Assembly: GCA_013331795.1 (NCBI GenBank)
Contig: DUFP01000007.1
Location: forward strand, 4,977 to 53,776
Direction: 5' to 3'
DNA: 48,800 nucleotides
Source: Nanobdellota archaeon
GTDB lineage: Archaea > Nanobdellota > Nanobdellia > SCGC-AAA011-G17 > GW2011-AR17
Part shown: piece by piece, positions 1 through 7,625 of the stretch
Numbering within the stretch: position 1 is the stretch's first letter
Layout: every line of letters begins with the position of its first letter
Program-made: the position numbers and the translations under genes
The notes under the pieces: generated by a model
Told to the model about the DNA's origin: nothing
Databases searched by the model: none
Seen by the model: only the letters and a program-made list of their open reading frames with translations

Positions 1-20
1 ACTAAAATAATTTTATTCAT
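1..20 (-). CDS. 5' end of a gene leaving the window, possibly a second small lipoprotein
   Basis: On the minus strand an ATG at 20-18 opens MNKIIL and runs off the window edge. A strong ribosome binding site (AAGGAGGA) lies about 10 bases upstream. The region before it is nearly identical to the region before the lipoprotein gene that starts at 498, and the first residues (MNKIIL against MKKSIL) also look alike. I infer a tandem relative of that lipoprotein. Only six codons are visible, so the product itself cannot be judged. Confidence 0.5.
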
Positions 21-31
21 ACAATCATTCC

Positions 32-82
32 TCCTTTAAAATAATTAAAAAATAATAAAACAAAGAAATATATAAAACTATC
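32..82 (-). repeat. Duplicated promoter/leader, copy A
   Basis: About 50 bases here match 509-558 almost base for base. Both copies contain a TATA-like box (TTTATATATTTC on the minus strand), the run CTTTGTTTT, and then TTTTAATTATTTTAAAGGA leading into the ribosome binding site. Copy A drives the gene starting at 20 and copy B the lipoprotein starting at 498. Confidence 0.7.
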
Positions 83-138
83 TAAAAAATAAAAAGGATA
101 AAAAACAAACAAATGTGTTTAACTTAGCCGCAACAGTA

Positions 139-498
139 TTAGACACAGCAGTAACAAGTTTCAACATCATCTGTACCCTTTATCCAACAACATTCCTTTT
201 CACATGTCAAACCACTTGCTCTACCACCACTAAGAGCACTACTATATCTTCCAACATTCTCAGAACCATCTGCTGCTGGAGCGTAAGCAGGACTATCACC
301 AGTTTCTTCACTAAGCCCACTGGAATCACAAAGAGCATCTAAATCAGGATCAAATCCAACTTCACGAGATGCACATACATTAATTAAATCTGCATCAGTT
401 AAATATGTTTTTTCATCCACTTCAACAACTTGTTGTGCACAGCCTACTAATAAGAGAAACAATGCTCCAAACATAAAAGATAAAATACTTTTTTTCAT
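139..498 (-). CDS. Small Cys-rich lipoprotein
   Basis: 119 residues. The N-terminus has a short basic start, a hydrophobic stretch and a lipobox-like LVGC (Cys at about residue 20), so it is probably lipid-anchored outside the membrane. The middle is acidic and low in complexity. The last 20 residues are rich in Cys (CEKECCW and CYCCV), suggesting a disulfide-bonded or metal-binding tip. I do not recognise a family. It sits next to a CcdA-like protein and other envelope Cys proteins, so a link to extracytoplasmic redox chemistry is a reasonable inference. The start follows a GGATGGTGAT ribosome binding site and the duplicated promoter at 509-558. Confidence 0.7.
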   Translation of the reverse strand: MKKSILSFMFGALFLLLVGCAQQVVEVDEKTYLTDADLINVCASREVGFDPDLDALCDSSGLSEETGDSPAYAPAADGSENVGRYSSALSGGRASGLTCEKECCWIKGTDDVETCYCCV

Positions 499-508
499 AA
501 TATCACCA

Positions 509-558
509 TCCTTTAAAATAATTAAAAAAAAGAAAACAAAGAAATATATAAAGTTATC
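509..558 (-). repeat. Duplicated promoter/leader, copy B
   Basis: Second copy of the promoter and leader seen at 32-82. It includes the TATA-like TTTATATATTTC (minus strand, about 543-555) and the shared TTTTAATTATTTTAAAGGA. Its left part overlaps the last codons of the CcdA-like gene, so the promoter of the lipoprotein lies at the 3' end of the upstream gene. Confidence 0.7.
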
Positions 559-1504
559 GGAATTTTCTAAGTAAAAAATATCCTAATAAAAAAACAAAAG
601 CAATAAACAAAGCAAGGCCTATGAAAGGAACAAAAGAGCTACTTAACAAACTTTCTTGTAATGCATACCCTTTCAAATTTGCACCAGCAATATTAATAGT
701 AAGAAACAAGCTTGTATCTTGAAAAAGAACAAAAATAAGACCCATAGAAATAAGCATGATCCCTGCAATAAGTTGTGTACTATGTATTTCTAAGGTTTTC
801 CCAAAAAAAGTAAAATGAAATTGTTTTCCTCGTATCCATGACTTTTCATGAAGTTTAAATCCATCAACTGCAAAAGAAAAGAGAAAAAATGGCACAAAAT
901 TTCCTAAAGCATACAAAAACATCAATAAAGCAACCTTTGTATAACTCCCAAAAATACTTGCAATGAGTAGCACCCCTCCCAAAATAGGCCCTGTGCATGC
1001 ACTCCATCCCAAAGCAAAGAGCATACCTAAAATAAAAACACCAAAAAGACTTTTTGCCTTAAAGACTTTTATAGGAAGAAAAGAAAATCCTTTTCCAACA
1101 ATCTGCATAACTCCAAAAAGAATCAAAAATAATCCTGCAAGAAAAATAAGGAAACTATGCTCCGCTTGAAAAAATAAAATACTCTGCCCTAAAAAAGAAG
1201 CAAGAATGCCTAAAGCAATAAATATACTAGTAAATCCTAAAAAAAAAGTAAATGTATGCCAAGTACTTTTTTCTTTTAAACCATAAGAAAAATACATTGG
1301 AACAATTGCTAATGTACAAGGGGATAAAATTGCAAGAAGCCCAGCAAGAAAAGCAACAATATACGTAATATTTTCTAAGTAGTATGCTGCTTGTTGATTA
1401 TTATAATCAATAATTTTTTGAATGCTCGCAGGAAGTTCCAAAGCAGAAACAACTACACTAAGTAACAAAAGAAAACAAAGAACAAAAAGAATCCACTTTT
1501 TCAT
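554..1504 (-). CDS. CcdA/DsbD-like transmembrane thiol-disulfide carrier
   Basis: 316 residues. After a signal-like hydrophobic N-terminus and a roughly 25-residue extracytoplasmic segment come about six to seven membrane helices. The hallmark Cys pair of the CcdA/DsbD family is present: LSPCTLAIVP in the first core helix (about residue 62) and WSACTGPILGG in a later helix (about residue 168). Family members pass electrons from cytoplasmic thioredoxin across the membrane to extracytoplasmic thioredoxin-like partners. The nearby anchored protein with three CxxC modules (3171-4244) is an obvious candidate partner, though this is inferred. The gene is followed on the same strand by the lipoprotein gene. 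Confidence 0.85.
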   Translation of the reverse strand: MKKWILFVLCFLLLLSVVVSALELPASIQKIIDYNNQQAAYYLENITYIVAFLAGLLAILSPCTLAIVPMYFSYGLKEKSTWHTFTFFLGFTSIFIALGILASFLGQSILFFQAEHSFLIFLAGLFLILFGVMQIVGKGFSFLPIKVFKAKSLFGVFILGMLFALGWSACTGPILGGVLLIASIFGSYTKVALLMFLYALGNFVPFFLFSFAVDGFKLHEKSWIRGKQFHFTFFGKTLEIHSTQLIAGIMLISMGLIFVLFQDTSLFLTINIAGANLKGYALQESLLSSSFVPFIGLALFIAFVFLLGYFLLRKFR

Positions 1505-1536
1505 AGAAAGAGAAAAAGAGCCACCATTAAAATACT

Positions 1537-1989
1537 TTACGAAGAGGAATCTTCTTTTTCATAAAGATACAAAAAATTTGCTGCTGAAGTATGTCCCCAC
1601 CAGCTCTTGCGCAATTTTTTATCATAACACAATCTATCAGAACCATAAAAAACTACTGCCATTGTTGCAAGTGCTAAACTAAAATCCCTCACAGCAATAT
1701 CATTATAGCCCAAACTAAATGCAATGCCAAAAAGATGCAAACCAAGAACCAATGCGCTAAAACGAGTAAAAACTCCAAGAGCTAAACACAGCCCAAACAA
1801 AGATTCAAAGAAACCATTGAGGAGAATAAAACTCACTGGATCAATAGGCAAACTTTCTACCCAAGAAGGAAGCCATGCAACCCATGCACCTGCATTGAAT
1901 AATTGATTCAAACCAAACCAGAGAAATAAAAAAGCAACAGCATAACGCAAAAGGATAGGAGAATGCTCTTTGAACCAAGTGTATCTCAT
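1537..1989 (-). CDS. DoxX-family membrane protein
   Basis: 150 residues with four predicted membrane helices. The pattern LLRYAVAFLFLWFGLNQLF near the N-terminus, a central NGFFESLFGLCLALGVFTR and a LGLHLFGI segment fit the DoxX/DoxD-like family. Members are membrane proteins tied to thiol or quinone redox chemistry in several organisms. It lies 32 bases upstream of the CcdA-like gene on the same strand, so the two are probably co-transcribed. A TATA-like TTTATATAATATT on the minus strand at about 2010-2022 may be the promoter. Confidence 0.75.
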   Translation of the reverse strand: MRYTWFKEHSPILLRYAVAFLFLWFGLNQLFNAGAWVAWLPSWVESLPIDPVSFILLNGFFESLFGLCLALGVFTRFSALVLGLHLFGIAFSLGYNDIAVRDFSLALATMAVVFYGSDRLCYDKKLRKSWWGHTSAANFLYLYEKEDSSS

Positions 1990-2211
1990 AAAAGAAAAGA
2001 AAGAGGAAATATTATATAAATCTATTGATTAAAACGTTTACAGAAATATACCTAAAAAATCAAAGATAAACGATAAAGAACGAAAATTTTCAAAAAGGGA
2101 ACTAAAATGTAATCGAAAACAAAAGAAACATTTTATATAAAATAGAAATAATCCCATCTAAGTGCAAAAAGATTATAAAGACTAAATCTAAAAAAAGAAA
2201 GAGGTGAATGC

Positions 2212-2928
2212 ATGGAAAACGAAGAACTAAAAACAGAAAAAAAAGAAAACACAATAATACACAAAGCAAACTGGGCATTACTAACACTTTTTACAATACT
2301 TATTTTATTCAACCAATATCAAGTTCTTGGTCTAAATGATCTAACGGGAAACGCTATAGGATCTTTTTCTTTTGGCAATGGAGACCTTTCCGATGTTGAT
2401 GTGACAGAAATTCAATCAACTGCTCAAGGAATCGCACTTTTATTCCCTCTAAATGATATTGAAACAACAGAAGACGCAATTGCAATTATGCTTCCATTAG
2501 GAACTCCAGAGTATGGAAATGCTATGGGTGTATCTTTTGATGACCCTGTGAACTCTCTTTCATTATTAGAGAATGGCTATCCTACACTCAAAACACAAGC
2601 AGAAGCAAATCCAGAAGTCTGGGAAAGATATATTGCTCTTGCTGCTGCTCCTAGAGGAATTTCTTGTGAATTTTGTTGTGGAATTGGTGCACAAGGAGTA
2701 ACTACATCAGGTGAACTTCGTTGTGGTTGTGCACATAATCCTGCTGCACAAGCAGTTGCGCTTTGGCTTATGTTAAATACTGATTATTCTGATGCAGAAG
2801 TTTTACGAGAAGTATATCGTTGGAAAACCTTATGGTTTCCAAAGGATATGGTTGGATTAGCATTAGATATCGCTGGTGGAAACACTGATGTATTAAATGA
2901 ATTACCAGGAATGGTAGGGGGATGTTAA
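2212..2928 (+). CDS. Membrane-anchored PCYCGC/CcmH-like Cys protein ending in MVGGC
   Basis: 238 residues. A cytoplasmic head of about 20 residues is followed by one membrane helix (about 20-42) and a long extracytoplasmic part. Around residues 150-200 there is a compact Cys cluster (CEFCCGIG then LRCGCAHN) followed by a helical stretch with DYSDAEVLREVYRWKTLWFP. This arrangement resembles the PCYCGC-domain proteins and, more distantly, CcmH-like reductases; that likeness is from memory of the family pattern. The protein ends in NELPGMVGGC, a terminus shared with the next gene. The start is fixed by a GAGGTG site a few bases before the ATG. Function unknown; metal or thiol chemistry is likely. 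Confidence 0.65.
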   Translation: MENEELKTEKKENTIIHKANWALLTLFTILILFNQYQVLGLNDLTGNAIGSFSFGNGDLSDVDVTEIQSTAQGIALLFPLNDIETTEDAIAIMLPLGTPEYGNAMGVSFDDPVNSLSLLENGYPTLKTQAEANPEVWERYIALAAAPRGISCEFCCGIGAQGVTTSGELRCGCAHNPAAQAVALWLMLNTDYSDAEVLREVYRWKTLWFPKDMVGLALDIAGGNTDVLNELPGMVGGC

Positions 2929-2929
2929 A

Positions 2930-3148
2930 ATGAACAAAAATTGGATTTTTGCAATTGTCCTTGGAGTATTGATCATTGTATCAGTAGTACAAGCAGTGCA
3001 ACTAAGTAGTATTAAAGAAAGCATAAGCGAGGGAGAACTAAGTACAGGTTCTGCAACAAGCACAACAAACACTGCTGGCTCTTCTTCAAGTAGCACAAGT
3101 AGCTCTTCTTCACTAAGTGAACTTCCATCCATGGTTGGTGGTTGTTAA
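2930..3148 (+). CDS. Small anchored protein with Ser/Thr linker ending in MVGGC
   Basis: 72 residues. The N-terminus is a single membrane helix (about residues 4-24). It is followed by a short charged segment and a linker made mostly of Ser, Thr, Gly and Ala (about 38-62), and it ends in SELPSMVGGC. The ATG lies one base after the stop of the preceding gene, so the two are translated from one message. The last nine residues match the preceding protein except for one Gly/Ser change, while their codons differ at several silent positions. It may act as a tether presenting a C-terminal Cys outside the cell. No known family recognised. Confidence 0.65.
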   Translation: MNKNWIFAIVLGVLIIVSVVQAVQLSSIKESISEGELSTGSATSTTNTAGSSSSSTSSSSSLSELPSMVGGC

Positions 3149-3170
3149 TTTTTATTTTTTTGGAGAAAGA

Positions 3171-4244
3171 ATGGCAAACATAAAAAAAATAACTTGGATA
3201 CTAACAGGTCTTATTGCAGTGCTTCTTATTGTAAATGTGTACATTACTCTAAGTATGAGTGGGATTGCAGAAGATCTAGCTTCTGATGCAAAAGAAAAAG
3301 CAAGAGCTGGAGAAATTCAGATAATCACGCTAGCAGACACATCATGTACAGACTGTTTTGATATTATGACAGCCGTAGACTCTGTAAAAACTGCAAATGT
3401 AGAAGTAACATCTGAACAAATTATAGAATATACTGATGGTACTGCCCAAGAACTCATAGAAAAATATAATATTGAAAAAATTCCTACAATCATTGTAACA
3501 GGAGAAATTAATAAAGAAGGCTCTGAAATCCCAGGTTTAGAAGAAGAATCTGATGCATTAATATTTACCAATCAAGACCCTGTCTACTTTGATATCTCAG
3601 CAAATGAGTATAAAGGAAGAATACAAGTAAAACTTATTACCAACTCTGATTGTGAAGATTGTTATGATATGACAAAATTCATCGCTGCATTGAAAGATCT
3701 TGTAATAATCTCAAATGAAGAAACGATAGAACTAGATGATGCAAAAGAACTTATAGAAAAATACAGCCTTGCAGAAGTTCCAGCAATAATCATTTCTGGG
3801 GACATAGAGCTCTATCCAGATACAGCAAATAAACTTGAAGTAATTGGAACTTATATAGAGGAAGATCTTATTCTGACTGCAAAACTAAACCCTCCATACT
3901 GGGACATTGCAGAAGACAAAGCTCTTGGGCTTGTATTTTTAACCTACATCACAGATGATTCTTGTGAAAACTGTTACAACGTCAATATACATAAAACTGT
4001 ATTAGAAAATTATGGTGTTTTTATTGCTGAAGAATCAACAATAGATATTTCAAGTGATGAAGGAAAAGCATTGAAAGAAAAATATAACCTCACAAAAGTT
4101 CCAACAGTTATTGTTTCTGAAGATCTCCAATACTATTCAGGAATAGAAAAAATCTGGGAGCAAGTAGGAACCATTGAAGAAGATGGGAGCTATGTTTTTA
4201 GAGAATTAGATTTAGTTTCTAAAGAATATACAACTTTAGACTAA
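3171..4244 (+). CDS. Membrane-anchored protein with three tandem thioredoxin-like modules
   Basis: 357 residues from the ATG that follows GGAGAAAGA; an upstream in-frame ATG at 3117 lies inside the previous gene and is not used. One membrane helix (about residues 8-28) precedes three repeats of about 100 residues. Each repeat has a CxxC pair: CTDC (59/62), CEDC (161/164) and CENC (265/268). Each also carries a later helix ending KYN/KYS and a cis-Pro-like strand (KIPTIIV, EVPAIII, KVPTVIV), as in thioredoxin folds. The CxxC dipeptides are acidic rather than GP or GH, so redox behaviour may be unusual. Context with the CcdA-like and DoxX genes suggests an extracytoplasmic dithiol relay. Confidence 0.8.
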   Translation: MANIKKITWILTGLIAVLLIVNVYITLSMSGIAEDLASDAKEKARAGEIQIITLADTSCTDCFDIMTAVDSVKTANVEVTSEQIIEYTDGTAQELIEKYNIEKIPTIIVTGEINKEGSEIPGLEEESDALIFTNQDPVYFDISANEYKGRIQVKLITNSDCEDCYDMTKFIAALKDLVIISNEETIELDDAKELIEKYSLAEVPAIIISGDIELYPDTANKLEVIGTYIEEDLILTAKLNPPYWDIAEDKALGLVFLTYITDDSCENCYNVNIHKTVLENYGVFIAEESTIDISSDEGKALKEKYNLTKVPTVIVSEDLQYYSGIEKIWEQVGTIEEDGSYVFRELDLVSKEYTTLD

Positions 4245-4311
4245 ATATTTTATTTTTTTCTTATTTTTAAGCCTAGAAATTCTTTTAAATACAAAAAAAA
4301 ACAAAAAAGGT

Positions 4312-4974
4312 ATGAAACTTTTTGTATGGGACTTTCATGGAACTTTAGAAAAAGGCTGTATAGAATCATTTCCAGATGTATTCAATAATGCCCTAGAAAA
4401 AGAAGGATACAAACAGCGTTTCAACAAAGAAACAACAAAGAACTATTTTGGTCTTCCAGTAAGAGAAATATTCCGAAGATATATCCCAGATATTTCAATA
4501 GAACAAATAGAAAAGCTTACACAAAGGATAAGCTCAGAAGAAAGCCTTGAAATAACAAGAGAAACACTAAGAGCAAATGAGCACGCAGAATATGTCCTTG
4601 AAGTAATAGCAAGCAAAGGTCACGACCAAATTCTTATTTCAAATATTTCTGATAAAGAAATGTCCTGGTTCTTAAAAGCAGTAAATTTAGAAAGATTTTT
4701 TCCACCAGAGAAAGCATTACCAATTATAAATGGAAAGACAAAAAAGAAAAAAGAAGAAATTTTAAAAGAGTATATAGAAGGAAAAAGAATAGAAGATATA
4801 GTAATTATAGGTGATTCAATAGGAGATCTAGAACTTGCTTGGGTTGTAGGAGGTCTAACATATCTCTATGCACATCCAGGAAGGGACTTTCCTATAATAA
4901 GAAGCAATACAATACCTGACTATAAAATCAATGACTTAAGAGAAGTTTTAAAAAGTGTAGAAATCAGATTTTAA
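4312..4974 (+). CDS. HAD-superfamily protein, phosphoglycolate phosphatase-like, altered motif I
   Basis: 220 residues with the order of a HAD phosphatase with a helical cap. Motif I is WDFHGTL (residues 6-12), motif II is ILISNIS, motif III Lys lies in the KKKK stretch, and motif IV is IGDSIGDLELA. In motif I the second Asp of the usual DxDGT is replaced by His (D7-F-H9), and that Asp normally acts as acid/base. The protein could therefore be a slow phosphatase or a non-catalytic relative. A TATA-like CTTTTAAATAC at 4282-4292 sits about 25 bases before the ATG, so the message is probably leaderless. The 3' end overlaps the rps2 stop by four bases, tail to tail. Confidence 0.75.
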   Translation: MKLFVWDFHGTLEKGCIESFPDVFNNALEKEGYKQRFNKETTKNYFGLPVREIFRRYIPDISIEQIEKLTQRISSEESLEITRETLRANEHAEYVLEVIASKGHDQILISNISDKEMSWFLKAVNLERFFPPEKALPIINGKTKKKKEEILKEYIEGKRIEDIVIIGDSIGDLELAWVVGGLTYLYAHPGRDFPIIRSNTIPDYKINDLREVLKSVEIRF

Positions 4975-5585
4975 TCTTCTTTAATAAATTCTTCAAGAGG
5001 GATACTGAGTTCCTCTTCAGATTTAATAGTTCCACGTGCTTTCATATATTCCTTCCCAAGAAGATAGAACATCAATCCTAAAGATTTCTTTCCCTTATTA
5101 TTACAAGGAACAACAAGATCAACATAATTTGATTCATTATTCGTATCACAGCATGCAACAACAGGGATCCCTGTACGCACAGCATCCATAACTGCATTTT
5201 TATCTGGCCACGGATCTGTAACAAAAAGAATCTTAATTTCTTTAAAATCCTCTAAAGCAGGATTAGTTAGTAAACCAGGTCTATATCTCCCTGCAATCAC
5301 TGGAATTCCAGTTAATTTATGGAAAAGCTTCGCACCTGCCCACCCATTTTCTCTTCGGCATACAACAAGAATATCCTTTGTATCATATTGAGCTAAAAAT
5401 TTAGCTGCAATCTCAATTCTTTCATCAATTTTTTTCACATTAAGAACAGCCAATCCATCAGGTCGCACTTTATAGATAAAGGGAGCCATATATTTCGTCC
5501 GAAACTTCGTCCCTATATGCAATCCAACCTTAAGGTAATTCTCCAATGGAGTTAAAAAAACTTCTTGTTCTTCAGCCATGTTCAT
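4971..5585 (-). CDS. rps2: Small ribosomal subunit protein uS2
   Basis: 204 residues, matching archaeal uS2 length. The signature regions are LKVGLHIGTKFRT near the N-terminus, GRYRPGLLTNP in the middle, and FVTDPWPDKNAVMDAVRTGI followed by VDLVVPCNNKGKKSLGL. It binds the head of the 30S subunit. It lies downstream of the enolase gene, and eno next to rps2 is a familiar archaeal order. A TATA-like CTTTATATACC on the minus strand at about 5603-5614 places transcription start almost at the ATG, so it may be transcribed leaderless in its own right. The second Met (residue 3) is an alternative start. Confidence 0.93.
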   Translation of the reverse strand: MNMAEEQEVFLTPLENYLKVGLHIGTKFRTKYMAPFIYKVRPDGLAVLNVKKIDERIEIAAKFLAQYDTKDILVVCRRENGWAGAKLFHKLTGIPVIAGRYRPGLLTNPALEDFKEIKILFVTDPWPDKNAVMDAVRTGIPVVACCDTNNESNYVDLVVPCNNKGKKSLGLMFYLLGKEYMKARGTIKSEEELSIPLEEFIKED

Positions 5586-5624
5586 AGTGAAATTTTCTAG
5601 GGTATATAAAGCTTTCTCCAGCTC

Positions 5625-5978
5625 CTAAAGAGAAGAAATTCTATGAGATAAATCAGTTACAAGATCTAAAAGAGAACGTAAAGTTAGAGCAGAGCCTTCT
5701 GGACAAGACTCAATATCTTTCTTAGGAAGAGCATAGAGCTCTAAAGAAAGGATTTCCCCTTCCTGTAATTTTTGAAAGGAACGAATATATGCACTCTCCA
5801 CACATAAATCTGAAGCGGTAATAGAAATCATATCTAAAGGATGAAGGGAATGAATATCACGGGAAATTGCAAGGCCAATAAGGATTTCATTTTCAATCAG
5901 AACAGGGGCTCGTTCATGTGCAGACCCTAACTTTCTTCCATATTGAAGAATACTTCCTGGAGCAAAATATCTTTCCAT
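5625..5978 (-). CDS. Conserved-looking unknown protein between eno and rps2
   Basis: 117 residues, not recognised. No membrane helix or signal is seen. The first half looks like a small beta-rich fold (ILQYGRKLGSAHERAPVLIE) and the last 25 residues are helical. It lies between enolase and uS2 on the same strand with short gaps, so it probably belongs to a housekeeping group. A TATA-like AAACTTTTAAAG on the minus strand at about 6000-6011 is about 26 bases before the ATG, indicating a leaderless message. Confidence 0.65.
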   Translation of the reverse strand: MERYFAPGSILQYGRKLGSAHERAPVLIENEILIGLAISRDIHSLHPLDMISITASDLCVESAYIRSFQKLQEGEILSLELYALPKKDIESCPEGSALTLRSLLDLVTDLSHRISSL

Positions 5979-6010
5979 AAGAAAAAGAAAATAACCAAAT
6001 CTTTAAAAGT

Positions 6011-7144
6011 TTAATGCTTCTCTAAATCTATTAATCTTCGAAGCTTTGCTTCCCTTTCTTTTCCAAATATCCCTGTTTTAATATAAGGAATATGCCAGGC
6101 GGCTGCAAGATCAGCAATCAAAGTATCCATAGTCTCTCCAGATCGATGAGAAATAATAGTTGCTATACCCTTTTTTTTACAAAAATCCACAATTTCCTTC
6201 GTCTTAATAAGGGAGCCTATTTGATTTGGCTTGACAATAATACTATTTACAGATCTCTTTTTCAAAGCAATCTGAAGACGTTCAATATTTGTAGTAACAA
6301 GATCATCACCACAAATGAGATTTTTGCCTTTATGAATTCGTGAAAAACCAGAAAAATCCTCCTCTTGTAATGGATCTTCAACATAAGAAAGATGATATTT
6401 TTGTATCCAATTATTTACTAAATGAATCTGTGATCCCTTAGAGAGTACATTTTTCTTTAGAGAAGAATGCATATAAGAATATTTTCCCTTCTTATAGAAC
6501 TGACTTGCTGCAACATCAACACCAAGCTGCACAGAATATCCCTCTTTTTTTATCTCATCTAAGAGCTGAGAAAGAAAAAGAAAAACATTCTCATTTGTTT
6601 TTTGAAGAATAAAAGCTCCCTCATCTGTTTTCTTCTTTATTTTTGTTATCTTTCCAATCAGATCATACACATGGCGATTCAAAAAAACTCTGTCCTTCAT
6701 AGTTTTCATTTTAGGAAGAAGAAGAAATTCTTGTATATCGGTGCCAATACCTTTACTATGTGCACCACCACCAACACAATTTCCTAAAGGAACAGGAAAT
6801 CGTAAACGTGAAGAGAGATAAGGAGCAACATTTCCATGAGCCATCGCTTGTAAGCAAGCTCCTTGTAGAGCAACAACAGCATTTCCCCCAAGTAGAGGAA
6901 TAAAAGAATCAAAAACTGCAAGATCAGAAAATTCTGTTAAAGAAAAATTTTTAAAATGAGGATGTTTGTTAATAAAAGTAACAGAAAATTCTATTCCTTG
7001 AGAAGAGAAACAGGGGACTTCATGTTTTCCTGTAGAAGCACCAGAAGCTGCAGAAGCTTTATATTTTTTATTAACAATAATTTCTATTGCTTTCTCACCA
7101 CGAGAATTTTTAATAATATGAGCTCGAACCTCTTTGATATGCAT
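6011..7144 (-). CDS. eno: Enolase
   Basis: 377 residues, shorter than the usual 410-430. Key features are present: the catalytic loop SAASGASTGKHEV near residue 35, a VKPNQIGSL segment with the active-site Lys (about 308), and ISHRSGET with the loop His/Ser/Arg (about 337). The C-terminus KTGIFGKEREAKLRRLIDLE replaces the longer end of most enolases. It converts 2-phosphoglycerate to phosphoenolpyruvate, and PEP synthase is encoded later in the window. The shortening comes from trimmed loops and C-terminus rather than truncation. A TATA-like TTATTTAAATAG about 22 bases upstream suggests a leaderless message. Confidence 0.92.
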   Translation of the reverse strand: MHIKEVRAHIIKNSRGEKAIEIIVNKKYKASAASGASTGKHEVPCFSSQGIEFSVTFINKHPHFKNFSLTEFSDLAVFDSFIPLLGGNAVVALQGACLQAMAHGNVAPYLSSRLRFPVPLGNCVGGGAHSKGIGTDIQEFLLLPKMKTMKDRVFLNRHVYDLIGKITKIKKKTDEGAFILQKTNENVFLFLSQLLDEIKKEGYSVQLGVDVAASQFYKKGKYSYMHSSLKKNVLSKGSQIHLVNNWIQKYHLSYVEDPLQEEDFSGFSRIHKGKNLICGDDLVTTNIERLQIALKKRSVNSIIVKPNQIGSLIKTKEIVDFCKKKGIATIISHRSGETMDTLIADLAAAWHIPYIKTGIFGKEREAKLRRLIDLEKH

Positions 7145-7224
7145 ACAAACAAGAAAGCCTTACTATTTAAATAAGTATTTAAGCCCTTTTTTTATTCCTA
7201 GAATTTAAAAGAAAAAAAATTTCT

Positions 7225-7560
7225 CTACTCCAAAAAAGGTTTTGGACCGCTTTTACCACTAATTTCTTTCTTAACTTTTTTCCTTACTTCTTCCTCTAAA
7301 TTTGCAATAGTTTTATGCAAAGCTTTAGGCAGCTCCCAGTCTGCCTCTTCAGCAGTGAGCAAAATACTTGGATCTTCCAGACGAAGATGAATAGAATATT
7401 TTGCTCGTGCACCTAATTTTTCAAATTTATGCACATCAACAATAAGTTTTGACTTTTTAAAATCCCTAAGAAACTTCTCATATGCAATTTCAGTAAGGCG
7501 TTTTATTTCTTGCGTCTCAGCAGCATTTAAATCTTTTAAACGATTATAAATTATACCCAT
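7225..7560 (-). CDS. Small RaiA/HPF-like protein (putative)
   Basis: 111 residues. A helix (residues 13-30) is followed by strands (KLIVDVHKFE, AKYSIHLRLE), then a second long helix with ALHKTIANLEEEVRKKVKKE. This beta-alpha arrangement resembles ribosome hibernation factors of the RaiA/HPF group or the related PHA-system small proteins. The match rests on fold-like pattern only. The start follows a GGAGGGAT ribosome binding site. The A/T box at 7590-7603 could serve this gene and the opposite 41-residue gene together. Confidence 0.5.
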   Translation of the reverse strand: MGIIYNRLKDLNAAETQEIKRLTEIAYEKFLRDFKKSKLIVDVHKFEKLGARAKYSIHLRLEDPSILLTAEEADWELPKALHKTIANLEEEVRKKVKKEISGKSGPKPFLE

Positions 7561-7589
7561 TTTTTATCCCTCCAAAGATAACGAGCTTC

Positions 7590-7603
7590 TGAAAATATTT
7601 AAA
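7590..7603. promoter_or_regulatory. Shared bidirectional TATA-like box
   Basis: The sequence AAATATTTAAAGC is nearly palindromic. It lies about 27 bases before the ATG at 7626 on the plus strand and about 30-40 bases before the ATG at 7560 on the minus strand. It could position the basal machinery for both divergent genes. Confidence 0.4.
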
Positions 7604-7625
7604 GCTTTGTATACTTTACTTCACC

